64,000 nucleotides of DNA from Tillus elongatus. Taxonomy: Eukaryota; Arthropoda; Insecta; Coleoptera; Cleridae. The position numbers and the translations under genes are program-made. The notes beneath the pieces were generated by a model, which saw nothing but the letters and a program-made list of their open reading frames with translations, did not search any database and had not been told where the DNA came from. Of the stretch, positions 1 through 11,790 are shown piece by piece (the stretch's first letter is position 1; each line of letters starts with the position of its first letter). The DNA lies in the NCBI GenBank assembly GCA_964006375.1, contig OZ023265.1, forward strand, positions 117,875,858-117,939,857, written 5' to 3'.

Positions 1-206
1 CGGGCTAGATCGCAGGGTTCTCCTTTCACTTTTTTAGTATATTTACATCAACCGAGGTTGCGGCGTTGTATTTGAACAACTTGAATGTCTGCACACTTCC
101 CCCTTCGGAGGGGGCCTAAAGCCGTCGTTCCCGTGGCCATGCGATGTTGGACACGTTAAAAATCCCCAACCCCTTACAAAAAGGCAGAGGTTCGGCAAAA
201 TGTCCA

Positions 207-208
<2 letters not shown>
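1..208 (+). repeat. SINE body, copy 1 (5' head cut off by window start)
   Basis: This stretch matches the SINE at 20.4-20.9 kb in order: a CTTTCACTTTTT block, an ATCAACCGAGGTT block, a CCCTTCGGAG block, a CGATGTTGGACACGTTAAA block, and a GGTTCGGCAAAAT block. The tRNA-like head lies before base 1. Homology stops where a long (TA)n array begins at 209, and the SINE tail is missing, so the copy is truncated or split by the array. Confidence 0.75.

Positions 209-281
<73 letters not shown>
209..281. repeat. (TA)n microsatellite
   Basis: Uninterrupted TA dinucleotide array of about 72 bp joined directly to a truncated SINE. Tyr-Ile repeats read from it are artefacts of the array. Confidence 0.97.
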
Positions 282-284
<3 letters not shown>

Positions 285-1220
285 CTACCTTAATAATATA
301 GCGTGACATTCAAAATAAGTTTTAGCTTGTGCTTGTGCATAACACAATTTTTAAGAAATCCAACAAGAAGTCAAACACAAATCTCCTCATTAGTGAATTT
401 TCGTTCTACGAAAAGTTTGTTAGAGAAAAAAGTTGCATGAAAATTCACTAAATTCACAGTTCTGACGTATGCAGTGGTGTATACCACTTCATACGTCAGA
501 ACTTTTTATAATTACGTATAAACGATATACAACAGCCCTCTTACGGCAGTATCCTAATTATCTGGGATTTCCTGAATCTATTTAAAATAACTGCCGACAT
601 TAATTTACCTACTCAAAAATACGATAGGCAAAAGATCTGGATATTAGCATCGACTTTGAGAGTTAAAATAAAAAATAAGCTCGCATTACAGGTCAGTGCT
701 TTTTTATCTCCAAAATACTGTTATAATAAAATTACAACAAAAAATGTTACTAGTCTTATAAATGGATATAAACTGATTAACTGAATGTGATAATAATATA
801 TGAAAATAATACGTTATTAATTGCAAACGTCACATGCCCACTTGTCGATAAGTTTCTTAATGTTTTCAATATCATTCAAAATTTATTCTGTTGCTATTAG
901 TAATCACATAAAATGAAAAAAGTAATCTGGGGCGTCGTTAAAACATCATAATATATGCAATCGATAACAGGCACATGGTATCGGTAATTAATTACTATAA
1001 ACGAAGGAATTCCATAAACGACTTTACATTTAGAATAACATGTGCGAGGAAATCCGAAACGTACTGACTCATCCGCCGCAAGCCAAAAATCGCCTACCTA
1101 CTAAAAACATCAAAGTTTAGACATGTACAACTCTGAAAGAGCACGGTTATTGTTTATTATTTTTGCGCAAACTGAGCCCACTAGAACCCACTAGAAGATG
1201 TGTGTTTGTGTATATATACA
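282..1220. other. No gene seen; family R-like scrap and a short perfect hairpin
   Basis: AT-rich DNA without a credible coding region. Around 380-455 there are pieces like the tail of family R (TTAGTGAATTTT and GAAAATTCACTAA in opposite orientations). Bases 458-503 form a hairpin: 21-nt arms beginning AGTTCTGACGTATG pair with one mismatch around a 4-nt loop. The rest is not recognised. Confidence 0.5.
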
Positions 1221-1439
1221 GGGTGTTTGGTGAGTCGCGTTAATCAGATGTTTATGACCTTCTAGTCCCAATTAAATGGAAAAATTTGGGTTTGGTCATA
1301 AGCGATTAAATGGAACCCAGTGAAACTACTTTCAAGCATAATTAACAATTAGATCAGAGAAAAAAGCCTACCTCACTTATATATTTTCTCATAGTAAAAC
1401 TAGGCAGAAATGGCAGGAACTAAAAAAAAAGAACTATTG

Positions 1440-2757
1440 GTAAGAGTAAGAATTGGTCAATCCCTCAGTCACTTGCGGATGCTGATCTGTTGAATGATTT
1501 TTTGTTGTTAATTTTTCTAATCCTAATCATACTAATGACGCTAAAATTATTGATTATTATATCTCAAACTCAATTAATACATCAGGTGAAATATTTGAGT
1601 TCTCACTTGTCACTGAGGAAGCTATTGGTAGCATACTTTTAAACATCAAATCTAAAGCATTTGGGTATGATGACCTGAATATAGTACTCGTGCAGCTCCC
1701 TTGTCCTCATTTGGTCCCATATATAACACACATTACTGTTCGATACACCATGTCTTTCCAGCGGATTGAAGTGGGCGGATGTTACCCCTGTACCAAAGCA
1801 GACTGGGCCAACGTAGAGATCACATCTACGCTCAGTGAGCGTTTTACCGATGTTGTCTAAGTTCTTGAGAAAGTAACGTTGGTTCAAATAAGACCAAGAT
1901 TATACCACCCTTGGAGTCTGGATTTAGAGCTGGATATGGCTGCGCCACTGCTTTAGCTAAGGTGACGAATGACATACTTGGAGCCTTGGATCGGGGCAAA
2001 GTCGCGGTCCTTGTTTATTTGGATTATTCAAAGGCCTTTGACATGACACATCATGATATACTTTTGTCGATTCTGGGGCATTTTAATTTCACAGGCAATT
2101 CTGTTTCCTTGATTGGGTCCTTTTTGACATGTGGGTTTCAGAGGGATTCATGTAACGGAGCTGCTTCCTGTAACAAGGGGGGCACCTAAGGGTAGCATTT
2201 TGGGATAGTTATAGTTTTTGCGAACATATCAAATATAGTAATTATTATCTCTATGCCGATGATACCCAATTATACTGCTCTTTTCAGCAGCCTAAGGTAT
2301 ACAGCGCATGTGGGCGACTCAATCGGGATCTTGATTCTCCAGTAGTCAGCTGTCATTGTGTCTGACAATGAGACTGAAAGAACTCTAATTAATAATTCGG
2401 TTCTAATTACTGTTATTCCGTATAAAAGTAGTAGAAGAAATCTGGGTCTGGAAGTGGATCGGGATTTGAGGTCCGACAGCATGTGAATAACATGCTGCAG
2501 AAATCATATTGTGCCTTAAGGATGATATATCCTCACAGAAACTACTTGGGGCGGGGCATAAAGAATTTTGCGAAGCCTTGGTGTTGTCCCGTCTTAATTA
2601 TTGTGATCCTCATAGAGTTTCTCATAAGCTAAAAGAAATAAAGGGGCTAAATATGTTTCATAGAAGGGAATGCCACATGGCTTGCTTTTTCTATGAAATT
2701 TTGTTAACAAAAACACCACCTATATCAATGAACACCTTGTGTCATTTAGGCGTTTAA
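1440..2757 (+). pseudogene. LINE reverse transcriptase relic, 5' portion (jockey/CR1-like)
   Basis: Remnant of a non-LTR retrotransposon polymerase, spread over all three forward frames. In order: a SLVTEEAIGSILLNIKSKAFG segment near 1600-1680, KWADVTPVPK near 1765-1798, HLRSVSVLPMLSKFLRK near 1820-1875, ESGFRAGYGCATALAKVT near 1912-1965, VYLDYSKAFD near 2012-2042, the catalytic YADDTQLYCS box near 2252-2281, and LSRLNYCD near 2584-2608. These are the fingers, palm A, palm C and thumb motifs of jockey/CR1-type reverse transcriptases. No endonuclease domain was seen upstream. Many frameshifts and stops mean it is dead. It resumes at 3560 after an inserted mariner-type relic. Confidence 0.85.
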
Positions 2758-2869
2758 TAATAATCCAATTGAGGCAATAATTTAATGAAATAAAGACAGA
2801 ACAAATAAAATTACATTACCAGAAGACTTAAACATTGGAAAACAACAACAAACGAATACGAACAAAACA

Positions 2870-3560
2870 ACTAATTTTAGAGCATATGTTCAAATAAACT
2901 CCCACTATTTTTCAAGCACAAATAGGACCTTCTAACTGTCAATTCCAAAATTCTAGTCAACATTTGTGGAGTAATACTGGCAAATGTATCCAGAACTAAC
3001 CTCCTAAGATCTCGTTCTGTAGAAAAATTTTTGCTAATATACATGATACTGAACGTATCCCCATACGAATAAATCAAGCGGGCTTATATCTGGTGACCGC
3101 GCTGGCCAGGGTGTTTCCGAATACGTCCTGACTACCTTATATGGATATCTCCTTGAAATATATTTCCGAACGGCTATGTAATTATGTGCAAGTGCCCCAT
3201 CCTGCTTTATCCAACAGTTGTGAACTCTCCCCGGAGGCATGTTATTGACAGCATCCTCTAAATCCTTTTTTAGCAAATGTAGCTAGCGCTATGATGTTAA
3301 GGTATGGTGGTAAAGAAACGGTCCTACAATCTTTGTACCGAAGATACCAGCCCACATATTGAAAGCAAAACGGTGTTGTTGCATCGACGTTTTATTTGAA
3401 CCGTGATTGGTTTCAGACCAATAATGAACATTTCCTCTATATAAATATCATTATTCGTAATCATGCTTTCATCGGACCATATTATTTGATACGGAAAATT
3501 AAACGTGTCCTGGCATTTTCTTGTGTACCACTCACAGAATGAGCGACGTCGTTGAAAAAA
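2870..3560 (-). pseudogene. Tc1/mariner-type transposase relic inserted in the LINE
   Basis: Read on the minus strand from about 3560 to 2880: FCEWYTRKCQ, then IIWSDESM containing the first catalytic Asp, an HYWSETNHG-like segment, NMWAGIFGTKIVGPF, WIKQDGALAHN with the second catalytic Asp, then PARSPDISPLDLFVWGY, and a C-terminal SITPQMLTRILE segment. This order is typical of Tc1/mariner (IS630) transposases that are common in insects. The reading is broken by frameshifts, and the N-terminal DNA-binding half is absent. It separates two parts of one plus-strand LINE, so it probably inserted into it. Clear terminal inverted repeats were not found. Confidence 0.82.
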
Positions 3561-3960
3561 TATGATACAAAACAGATATGCACAATCTCAATCTACGAAG
3601 AAAGGATATTTTAACCATTCCAAAACATAGAAAACAGTTATTTAAACGTTATTTTACACGTATAATAAATAAGAGTGCCAGTGTTGTTGTGTGCATTATG
3701 CATTTCCCCGCCGGACAGCGACATGAAGTAGTATCGAAGAAGGCTTTAGTGGAAGAACAGGGGACCGGTCTATTTTGTAGGATGTGCGATTGAACTTGAG
3801 CCTTATTTACCAATGTTTGCTTTTGCAATGGATGTTATTGTTGTTGCTATTAATGTACGATACCTTGCTTGGTTTATTGTCACTATATGTTTTGTTTGTA
3901 CAGACACTTTCATTGGCAAATAAAACAGTTTATTATTATTATTAATATTAATATGGCGCT
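3560..3960 (+). pseudogene. LINE 3' end: C-terminal polymerase scrap and A/T-rich tail
   Basis: The segment reading HNLNLRRKDILTIPKHRKQL (3578-3640) is the usual C-terminal piece of jockey/CR1 polymerases, of the form TRxxNxLxIPKHRT. It ends in a stop at 3792. Downstream are AATAAAACAG and a short TTATTATTATTA run near 3920-3945, as expected for a LINE 3' tail. It most likely continues the LINE at 1440-2757 across the mariner-type insertion. Confidence 0.7.
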
Positions 3961-4611
3961 TCCGGTTATGCCGGAAATACCATTACGTCGTTATTTTTAA
4001 ACAGAACACCCTAAATATTATTTAATTTTTAGATTCCTCACTGAATTCTAGATGAAATCTCATAACAGCACCATATGTCAAAAATGAGTCATTTTCGAAT
4101 TTGGTTCGATTTTTTCGAAAATTTTTAAAACATCACTACTGCGTTTGATAAGACAGATCTGTGCTGTTAACCAAGGTCCGATAATCTGCCTCGGTGAGGA
4201 GGCTGAGGAAGCTTCGGATCTTAGTAAAGCGCAGTTGATGTTTTCAGTAACTGATACAGAACGTTCTAGGCTAAGTGCCCAACTAGAGCTAATTATTTCA
4301 TCCATAATTTAATAATTCCAAAAGGAACACCGTATATTTTTCATGCTCAGTCTTTTTGCATATTAAAATATCTTTGAAATTTGTTAAAGCTTCACTATAC
4401 AAAACTATTACCTTTTCTGAGATATATTCATTCACTTAGCTACCTATGACCGAAAATGTCAAATTTTAACTGGCACTTCCTAGAACGTTCCATTGTAACA
4501 GCTTCTGAGTTTTTTGTTATGAAATATAATTTCTGAACGTCACAACGTCTGGGTTAGACATATTTTGTTATGAAAAGTGGAAAAATGGTAACCTAATCTA
4601 ACCTATGCATG
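3961..4611. other. No gene seen; possible DNA-element end
   Basis: Contains CTTCCGGTTATGCCGGAAAT near 3958-3980 and AACAGAACACCCTAAA near 3999-4014. The latter is a short inverted match to TACAGGGTGTTT at 1222, so the 1222-4012 block could be bounded by short inverted ends. The 75-codon minus-strand frame near 4078-4305 has no recognisable motif. Confidence 0.35.
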
Positions 4612-4762
4612 CTGCTTTGTTTCTTTAACATCAGTCTATTTCCGCGACTAGGGCCAATCACTGACGTCACGGAGCAGTTTTACCTCACTATCCTGAAAAT
4701 TTCGCCTTTCCGTTAGGAGAATGGTGATCTGTAACGCGCCCAACATCGCATGTGTCCATTAT
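4612..4762 (-). repeat. SINE tail, copy 2, internally deleted
   Basis: The reverse complement of this stretch contains GCGATGTTGGGC, GGCGAAATTTTCAGGATAGTG and GGCCCTAGTCGCGGAAATAG, which are in the same order as the body and 3' tail of the SINE at 20.4 kb. The head is missing and the middle is shortened. Confidence 0.75.
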
Positions 4763-4887
4763 AATTGGCTGCGCTAGGGTTTACCCAAGAACTGCTGAGA
4801 ATTTCGAAGAACCATAAAACACGTTGAAATTTTTTGCGAGGGGTTGGTTACTTTTTTGAATCCTAACAGAATTTGTAGCAATTAACC

Positions 4888-5398
4888 CCTATTGGCACCT
4901 TTTTGGACAGCTTCTTTGATTATCCATTCAAAGCCGCAATTTTCAAATCTACCGATTAGTTTTTTTTCGATGTTTGCTTTCCAAACTTCGAAATAAAAAT
5001 CTAGTATTTATTTCGTGTTCAATTAGTTTTGATAACATCTTTGGTGGTCACATGCTTTTGGAAAAAATGTTTTATCTTCCGTTTTCGTTGAAGTGTGCCA
5101 GTTGGTAGAAAGAAGTAAAAATTATAATAATCCCTAGGTAGGTCTTTTATAATCTCTTGCCATGTTTTCTTTTACTTTAAATTCCAATGTGGATTGTTTC
5201 AATAATTTTTTACAAAATTTTTTTCATCTTGAAGTTTTAAAAGCAAATATATAAAAAAACATATCGCTGAAATTTAAAATTGCAGCTTCAATTTTAAAAG
5301 CAAAATCCAAAAACTAATCGGTAAATTTTAAAATGGCGGCCTTGTATAGAAAATTAAAAGAGCTTTCCAAAAAGGTGCCACTGGACCTACCTTCCATA
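4888..5398. mobile_element. MITE with long terminal inverted repeats, related to the 49.6-kb element
   Basis: The left end (TTGGCACCTTTTTGGACAGC, through TCTACCGATTAGTTTTT) is the reverse complement of the right end (AAAAACTAATCGGTAAATTT through AGCTTTCCAAAAAGGTGCCA), giving arms of about 100 bp. The left interior, including TTGGTGGTCAC, CGTTTTCGTTGA and AGTTGGTAGAAA, matches 49.74-49.95 kb, and the right end matches 51.44-51.55 kb. The larger element carries an extra 1.5 kb with a transposase relic. This copy is therefore a non-autonomous relative, about 0.5 kb long with no coding capacity. Confidence 0.88.
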
Positions 5399-6040
5399 TT
5401 TTAACATTCTAATGGTTAATCCTAAATAATTTATACAATCATCAGCTTCTTCCTCTAAAGTAAACTTGAATTGATATTTACATGAAGGCTATTAATAAAA
5501 CTTAAAAATTCATTTAATTCTGTATGGCTACCTTGAATACATGCCAACCTACATATCTGCACCAAAGGGCATATTATGTGAAACTTCTGATGTTAAAATT
5601 TGGTTTTCTAAGTTATTCATAAATATGTGAACTAATAGGAGACAACGGACTTCCCATAGAAGCGCTTTCATTTTGCATTAAAATTTGATCATTAAATTTA
5701 AAATATTTTTATTTTATACATTCATTAAAAGGATTTAATATTTCTTGTCTTTTAACGACATTTACGTGCTTTTATAGTAAAATCTTTTCTCATAGAGGTA
5801 AATATTATCTAGGAGGTATTTTAGAATACATGCCACAAACATCATACAAAACTAATTTTCTGTTTGAAGGAATAATTCAGTTATTTAAATTTCGAGTTAG
5901 TTCATAAGAATGTTTATCTGAATATTTTGGAATGTAATTGTATTCTCTTTTTTAATTTGGTTTTATCAAAAAATTATCCCTTTAAATTTGCATTTCCTTC
6001 AGTCCGAAGGAATATTTCATAGTGAATTTATTACGCCATT
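5399..6040. other. No gene or recognisable repeat
   Basis: AT-rich sequence between the MITE and the Tc1-like relic. I see no coding, RNA gene or repeat signal here. Confidence 0.5.
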
Positions 6041-6905
6041 ATGCCCAGGCGCCGTTTACGGAACAACTACAATCATTTAAGTGAATTCGAAAGGGGCCGC
6101 ATTGTAGATATGCGGCAAGCCAGTTTTTCAATCAGATAAATTTCAAACCGCATAGGACGCAGTGTGTCAACAATGCTACAGTGATGGTCCACATAGTCTA
6201 AAGGAACGAGCAACTTCAGCACGGGAAGATCGTCATTTGAAGACTGCGGCTTTAGAACACATAGTTTCTACAACACGGTCGATTGGAAATGCTTCATTGG
6301 AGGTTCTACAACAAAGATTCTTTATTATTGCAACGACATAACGCAGAACACGCGTTTTAGGTTTCGTTCGTATAGACAATTTTTATCTCTCCCACTGACA
6401 CCCCGACATCGTGCTGCTCGGCTTGAGTGGTTTAACGGCAGATCAAATTTGGATGGAAACATGTTGTATTTTCTGACAAGTCCCGTGTGTACACGATAGT
6501 CGCAGAAGAGTAAGACGATTACGTGGAGGAAGGTGGAATATTATATAATTTGCTGTGGAACGAAATAAGGCCCTTACACGGGGGGTAGTGGTATGGCGTG
6601 TGATAACATACGGTAGCAGGTCACATCTAGTTCCTATTGAGAAATTTGAATGCAACTGATTGCATACGAAACGTACTACAGCCTGTTGCACTGTCATACA
6701 TATGAGGGTTAATTCAACCCCTTTTCCAACAAGCCAACGCGCGTCTTCATACAGCAAGTGTTAGCACAAGTTTCTTAAAAAAAATAACGTGATCCTGCTT
6801 CCATGGCCTTCTCGCCTCCCAGACTTGTCACCAATCGAACATGTGAGCGATATGATTGGCAATCGACTGGGTAATTAACCCCAACCACCAAATAACCTGG
6901 TTCGT
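6041..6905 (+). pseudogene. Tc1-like transposase relic
   Basis: Starts at the ATG at 6041 with MPRRRLRNNYNHLSEFERGR, the characteristic N-terminus of a Tc1-like family, and continues through a degraded helix-turn-helix region (SNRIGRSVSTM). Further on are HVVFSDKSRVY near 6462-6495 (first catalytic Asp), a degraded VVWRVITYGSRSHLV segment near 6585-6632, and PWPSRLPDLSPIEHVSDMIG near 6798-6860, including the third catalytic Glu. Multiple stops and frameshifts kill it. A (TA)n array begins at 6912, just after the NRLGN segment. No terminal repeats could be identified. Confidence 0.88.
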
Positions 6906-6908
6906 CAC

Positions 6909-6911
<3 letters not shown>

Positions 6912-6982
<71 letters not shown>
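6912..6982. repeat. (TA)n microsatellite
   Basis: Uninterrupted TA array just after the Tc1-like transposase relic. Confidence 0.97.
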
Positions 6983-6985
<3 letters not shown>

Positions 6986-8450
6986 AGCCCAGATTTTAAG
7001 AAATTTTTCATAGAGGTGGAGACTTAGATAATTTGTTGTATTAAATATCGCTAGAATAAGCCCCACAGCTGCAAAAAAGTAAAAACAGCAACAAATTTAT
7101 TAAAGAGTTAAATACTGTTTACTTCTAGTTAGTAATGAAAGTTTTTAACGTCACGGTAATTAAATTACGATACAATTGGCGCTCCTTCATCTAATTAGAA
7201 AGAGCTTCCAAGAACCGGTATAATATTATTTACGTAAACAAACTTAGAAAGATGATCTTTAATTAACAGTTTTTATACCCATTTCAATTAAAAGCTATTT
7301 ATAGGTATGTTTATAATTTAAAAATGCATATACAGGTATCTGCAAATGTGAGAAGAACCCTTTAAGACAGCTGATACAAGAATAAAGTAATTCAAATTTA
7401 CCCTTGCACCCTTTCCTTAAATTGACACACCTCATTTCACCTTTGTAAATAACATTTTATGATCAGTTTGATCAAGACATTCCAAACTTCGCATATGTAT
7501 TTCTGCGATCAAACCTTATTGAAATGTTTTACTTTGCAATAATTAATATATAGTTATTTTTGTAAGCTCATAACTCTGTTGTAGCTCCAACACTGTCTCA
7601 TGCCACTATTTTTAAAAGCTGTATTTTAAAACAGATGAAAAAGAAAAATAATACAAAGTTCATACATAGACTTCTTCTCTGGTTTCACAATTCCCTGTGC
7701 AAACGCTGATAAAGAGAACAAGCGTATCTATAAGGAGGGGACGCAGGAACTATGAGATACCCAACAAACTTCTTTCAGACAAAACTTAAAGATGGGCTTA
7801 AAGATACATCATTTGTTAGTGAGCAAGAAAATAAATACATTTTATATAAAAATCGGCAACCACCAAAAATATATCGGTATCTAAAAATTACCACATTACA
7901 ATTACATTATAAAATATTTTATTAAAAATTCGTAGAACGTAACACAAAGTTCAAATATTCTTACCATTCTTATTATTATTTATTACTTTTATTTGCTTAT
8001 ATTAAATATTAAACAAAGTTGAAAAAGTAGAAATATACATCTATGTCACATAAGTATCCACTTGTCCGTGACATTCTACCCTATTTATTTGATGTTGCGC
8101 TAGTCTTGTCAAAATTATTAATATTGATTTAAGGTACAAGTACAAGAGTATTGAAGATTGTCTCACAGGCTCCTCGACTTAATCAGCAAAATCAAAAACG
8201 AAAAAACATGTGTTTTACATCCAAAGAGGTTGTAAGGGATAGAGGTAACAAAGGTGCAGTTTTGCAATACAAGAAGCCTGTACACTTTTCCTAACTGGGC
8301 GGAGTTCGGTGACTTGAGTGGGAGAAACGTCAGGGACGTATTTAGGAATTTTTAGTTTGGTTAGAAATAAAACTGAAATTATTCAATCATTGAAATGTAA
8401 TGCTTATTCATGAATTTCTTAAGCTTTTGTATAAATAGGTAACCTAAAAA
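6983..8450. other. No gene seen
   Basis: AT-rich, dense in stops in all frames. No transposase, RT or RNA-gene motifs were recognised. Confidence 0.5.
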
Positions 8451-8451
8451 G

Positions 8452-8500
8452 GTTCGGAACGCAGCAAGTGCGTTATGATAGTGAATTTTCATAACAATAT
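8452..8500 (+). repeat. Family R terminal hairpin motif, copy at 8.46 kb
   Basis: Contains ACGCAGCAAGTGCGTT followed by ATGATAGTGAATTTTC. ACGCA and TGCGT form a 5-bp stem around GCAAG. The same motif recurs in both orientations at 28.55, 31.10, 39.73, 50.16, 57.13 and 62.5-63.2 kb. Confidence 0.75.
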
Positions 8501-8721
8501 TAAATAATATATTTATATAAGCTGTAAGATTTAGCCTTATATAAGGTTATGAAAATTAATTTATTTAATTAGGAACAGTAAAACAAGGTAAAGAAGGACA
8601 AGCAAAAACATGATCTATGACATATATTTATAGAGTAATTTGGATACAAAACTCAAACAAAGCAATTGATAAACAGGAAATATACTCTAGAAAAATACAC
8701 TAGAAAGCTGGAAAAAAAAAT

Positions 8722-9010
8722 CCTTTGGTTGATGCATTGAGGGTGATTGTATGCATGCAGGAGAAGAACCCCAGGAGGAAGAGGGTTTCTGCTCCTCACC
8801 CAAAAATTCGGGGGGTTCTCCTTCCCCTTGTGCATGCATACAACTACCTTCAAAGCATAAAGCACAAGAAAAATTTCTTGTGAGCAACCCCCAAGAAGGT
8901 TGCTGGACCTGGGCGAATATGGGGTAGACAGGGTTTAAAGGAGGTATTGCTGTAAAATGTGAAAAACGCATGTTTTCAAAGTCCCTTAATTTTCTTGGGG
9001 GTTGTTTGCC
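8722..9010. repeat. Cluster of inverted repeats, GC-richer than its surroundings
   Basis: Arms around 8732-8778 (GATTGTATGCATGCAGGAGA) and 8805-8860 (containing TGCATGCATACAACT) are inverted copies with CC/GG-rich inner parts. Next to them, CACAAGAAA and TTTCTTGTG at 8863-8882 form a 9-bp hairpin, and AGCAACCCCCAAGAA near 8883 pairs with TTCTTGGGGGTTG near 8992. Overlapping minus-strand frames here look like by-products of the palindromes, with no known protein motif. Confidence 0.6.
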
Positions 9011-11091
9011 AGAAAATTTGCCTTGTGGCCGAGGAAGGTTTTAAGCATGTTGCTGGAAAAAAATATCTAAAACCCTCATGCAGTCAACTGCATATTTACC
9101 GAAATTACATTCTACTTCGTCGCCTATAATGTCTTTTTCAGATAATGTAGAATACAGAGCTAAATTAAATAGGTTCACTTGCATTTTCATTTATTTTTTT
9201 ATTACATTTATAAGCACAATATGCGTATAATTAAGGGAACCCTTAATTAACATTGCAGCAACACAAACTTGAAAAGTGGAGAAATTATTTACAGTATGTT
9301 AACAGTTATAAACTTGATTTCATCATGTTACAGTAGTATTCTGATAATAAAAAATTACATCTAACTGTATGCACACAACAGCTGGTGTGTTACGAGATGT
9401 GATGAAACGCCAAACTGACTGTACCACAGCATTAGCATAATATTATTATGCTGCCACATTATCATATCTCTCTAGTTATGGTATCATGTCAAAAACCTAC
9501 ACTAGAGGCTAAATTTCCAATTTCTTCTTTGTTTATGGTGTCTGTTTCTACTGTCCTAAATTTCCAATTTGATATTGTCAATAAATAACACTACCACACA
9601 ATGACAAATGACAGCTGAGCTTCAGCACAGACGCAGTCTAACAAAGTTGTCGGATAGAGTAAATTATGATCGGAGGGATACCTAAGTTAAAAATCATGAG
9701 AAATGGGTAATTCGAAATTTGCAGGTATTAAATACAGTATTTTTTAACTGACTGATAAAATTAAATTTTATAAAATGTTTTCTTTATTATCAGAAGTTGT
9801 AAAAATTTCATATGTTTATACATGAAAGGTTTAACTACATGAAATTCCTGAAGATCGGGCAACCCCGGTCAGCAACATCTTGACATCTGGCAATGGTTGT
9901 GACTTCCATTATTTAGATTTTATCTACAATTTATTTAAATAGCATAACAGTACAGGTAGCTGTATTGCTCTGCCTTTGTCCAACATTGTAGATATTGCAT
10001 TACAGAATTTGAAGTGATGTCGAGGATTATTTTATTATTAATTTCGAATAACTTCATTTTTCTTTGATCAAAAGACTTGAAAATTGGTACACAACCACAT
10101 CTCTGTATGTTCTTTTAAGTTGTAAATTTTCGTTCCAATCACTTAAACAATTTGAAAGCTATTGTGTTTACAAAAATATATTTAATTTTTTGTTAGGAAA
10201 AACTATGTGTTAAGATCTGATGAACGAACTCATCCAAGCCATTAGCAAAATAAGCGTAATTCCAAAATTTTCTCCAAATTAGTCAAATATTTTTTGGGTT
10301 ATTGGTTGGATAAATTGTTGGATGAATATATTGGATAAAGTTTTATATTCAAAAGGTTAGATAAATAATAATAGTTTTTATTTCAACAACAGAAGAAAAT
10401 ACAACATAAAGTACATTGTACTGTTTACAAATTAATGTTAACATTCCTTGTCTTTTTTAAAGAAATAGAGATTAATTTCATTGATTGCTGTTGCCCTTAC
10501 TTCGTGAAACTGGTCCATACTTCATACAGACTTGGAGACTATTTCTCTGGTTTCACTGTTGGTTTTCGTTTTTGTAGGTGAAGGACGTAGCCAGCGCGTA
10601 AGCTAACTGGAGCAAGTGGCCCTTCTGAATTCTAGATGTTCTTCAACGTCTCTGTTACTGGTTTTGCTGCTTGATAGTATCCTCAGACAGAAAAAATTTG
10701 AATTAATACGAAATCATGACAATTACAAATAAAGATCTGTTGCTATTTTATGATGTTATAATCAAAAAAATCTTTAAAAGTGAAAATAAAATAAAACAAA
10801 TATGACGGATGACGCCTTTAAAATGTCTACGTGATGTATATCAATATTTAACATAAAGATAGAAGAAACCTATAACAGTAATAACTATAATAACAATTAC
10901 AACAATAAAATAACTAAACAAACACATTAATAAAGCAGACTATACAATGAAAATATCGACACACATCATGTCTTATAACAACTTTTTGGAAAAAATAGTT
11001 AGATTTATGTTGTCTGATTTATTTAATTAGGAAGAAGAATATCTCAGAAATCCTAAATATTGTCGTGTATATGCTTTTTTACTTCTAAAGC
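9011..11091. other. No gene seen
   Basis: Long AT-rich stretch. Two related phrases, near 7672-7690 and 10540-10555, share TTCTCTGGTTTCAC, suggesting scraps of one unnamed repeat. Nothing else could be named. Confidence 0.45.
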
Positions 11092-11325
11092 TTAAAACAA
11101 GTCTAGTTTACACTTGTCATGACAAAAATGTTGTGGTTTTATGCCGTTATTTACTGTGGGTCTATGTTGGGTATCAATAATATGTTTTGCAAATGTAGAT
11201 TTGTCAGCATGGTTATTTCTAAATGCAAAAATATGTTCTTTGTATCGGGTGTTAAAATTTCTAGAAGTTTGATCGATGTAGATTGCGTTACGTGTGCATT
11301 TCACAAATTTTGAATACCTATACAA
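11092..11325 (-). pseudogene. GIY-YIG endonuclease scrap of a Penelope-like element
   Basis: Minus-strand frame of 77 residues. The segment AIYIDQTSRNFNTRYKEHIF, followed by KSTFAKHIIDTQHRPT, is the GIY-YIG endonuclease core of Penelope-like retroelements (IYxGQTxRxFxxRxxEH, then FAxHxxxxxH). The first Tyr-Ile-Gly box is altered (Ile-Tyr-Ile-Asp). Only the C-terminal domain is present, and no RT is found upstream. Confidence 0.8.
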
Positions 11326-11385
11326 ATACAGAAGTAGCTTTTAAATCTTATAACATGACGCTTGATTTATTAGATTATTTCAAAT

Positions 11386-11790
11386 AATTGATTGGAAGTA
11401 TTATCACAGATGATGGTAAGTGTAGGAAAGGTCTGAAGAGGATCGCGATGGCAAAACAAGCATTCAATAACCAAAGTACTGTTCTCACTAATAAACATTT
11501 TAACCTGTACATGAGGAACAAATGCAAGTCGTACGTGTATGGAGTATGGTAATGTATGGGGCGGAAACTTGGGCTGTAGTTAAGCAGGATATGAAGAGAA
11601 TATAAGATTTTGAAATGTAGACAAGAAAAATGTCAAAGACAGTGCAGGTTGATAGAAAGACGCTTCAAAGTGTGCTAGGAGAGGTGAAAGAATAAAGAGG
11701 CTTGCTCAAAGAAATCGAGAGGAAGCTAAAATTTATTGGCCATATTATAAGACATAATAACTTCCCGATAACATTATTTGAAGGACATAC
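11386..11790 (+). pseudogene. RTE-like LINE reverse transcriptase thumb relic
   Basis: Forward reading frames give SIITDDGKCRKGLKR, IAMAKQAFNNQSTVLTNKHF, then after a frame change VMYGAETWAVVKQDMKRI, and LLKEIERKLKFIGHIIRHNN. These match, in order, the thumb region of RTE-like endonuclease/reverse-transcriptase LINEs, which has the form MYGAETWxLxxxDxxRI ... KLxxIGHIxRH. Catalytic motifs lie further 5' and are absent. Several stops and a frameshift. Confidence 0.82.

Noticed and set aside
1222..4012. A single DNA transposon bounded by CAGGGTGTTT and AACACCCT
   Set aside because: Only about 10 bp of inverted match was found and the interior is a LINE plus a mariner-type relic. Kept only as a possibility.
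8653..8971. Overlapping minus-strand frames that look like a small gene
   Set aside because: They run through a hairpin cluster, and composition and palindromes explain the open frames. No motif or splice evidence.
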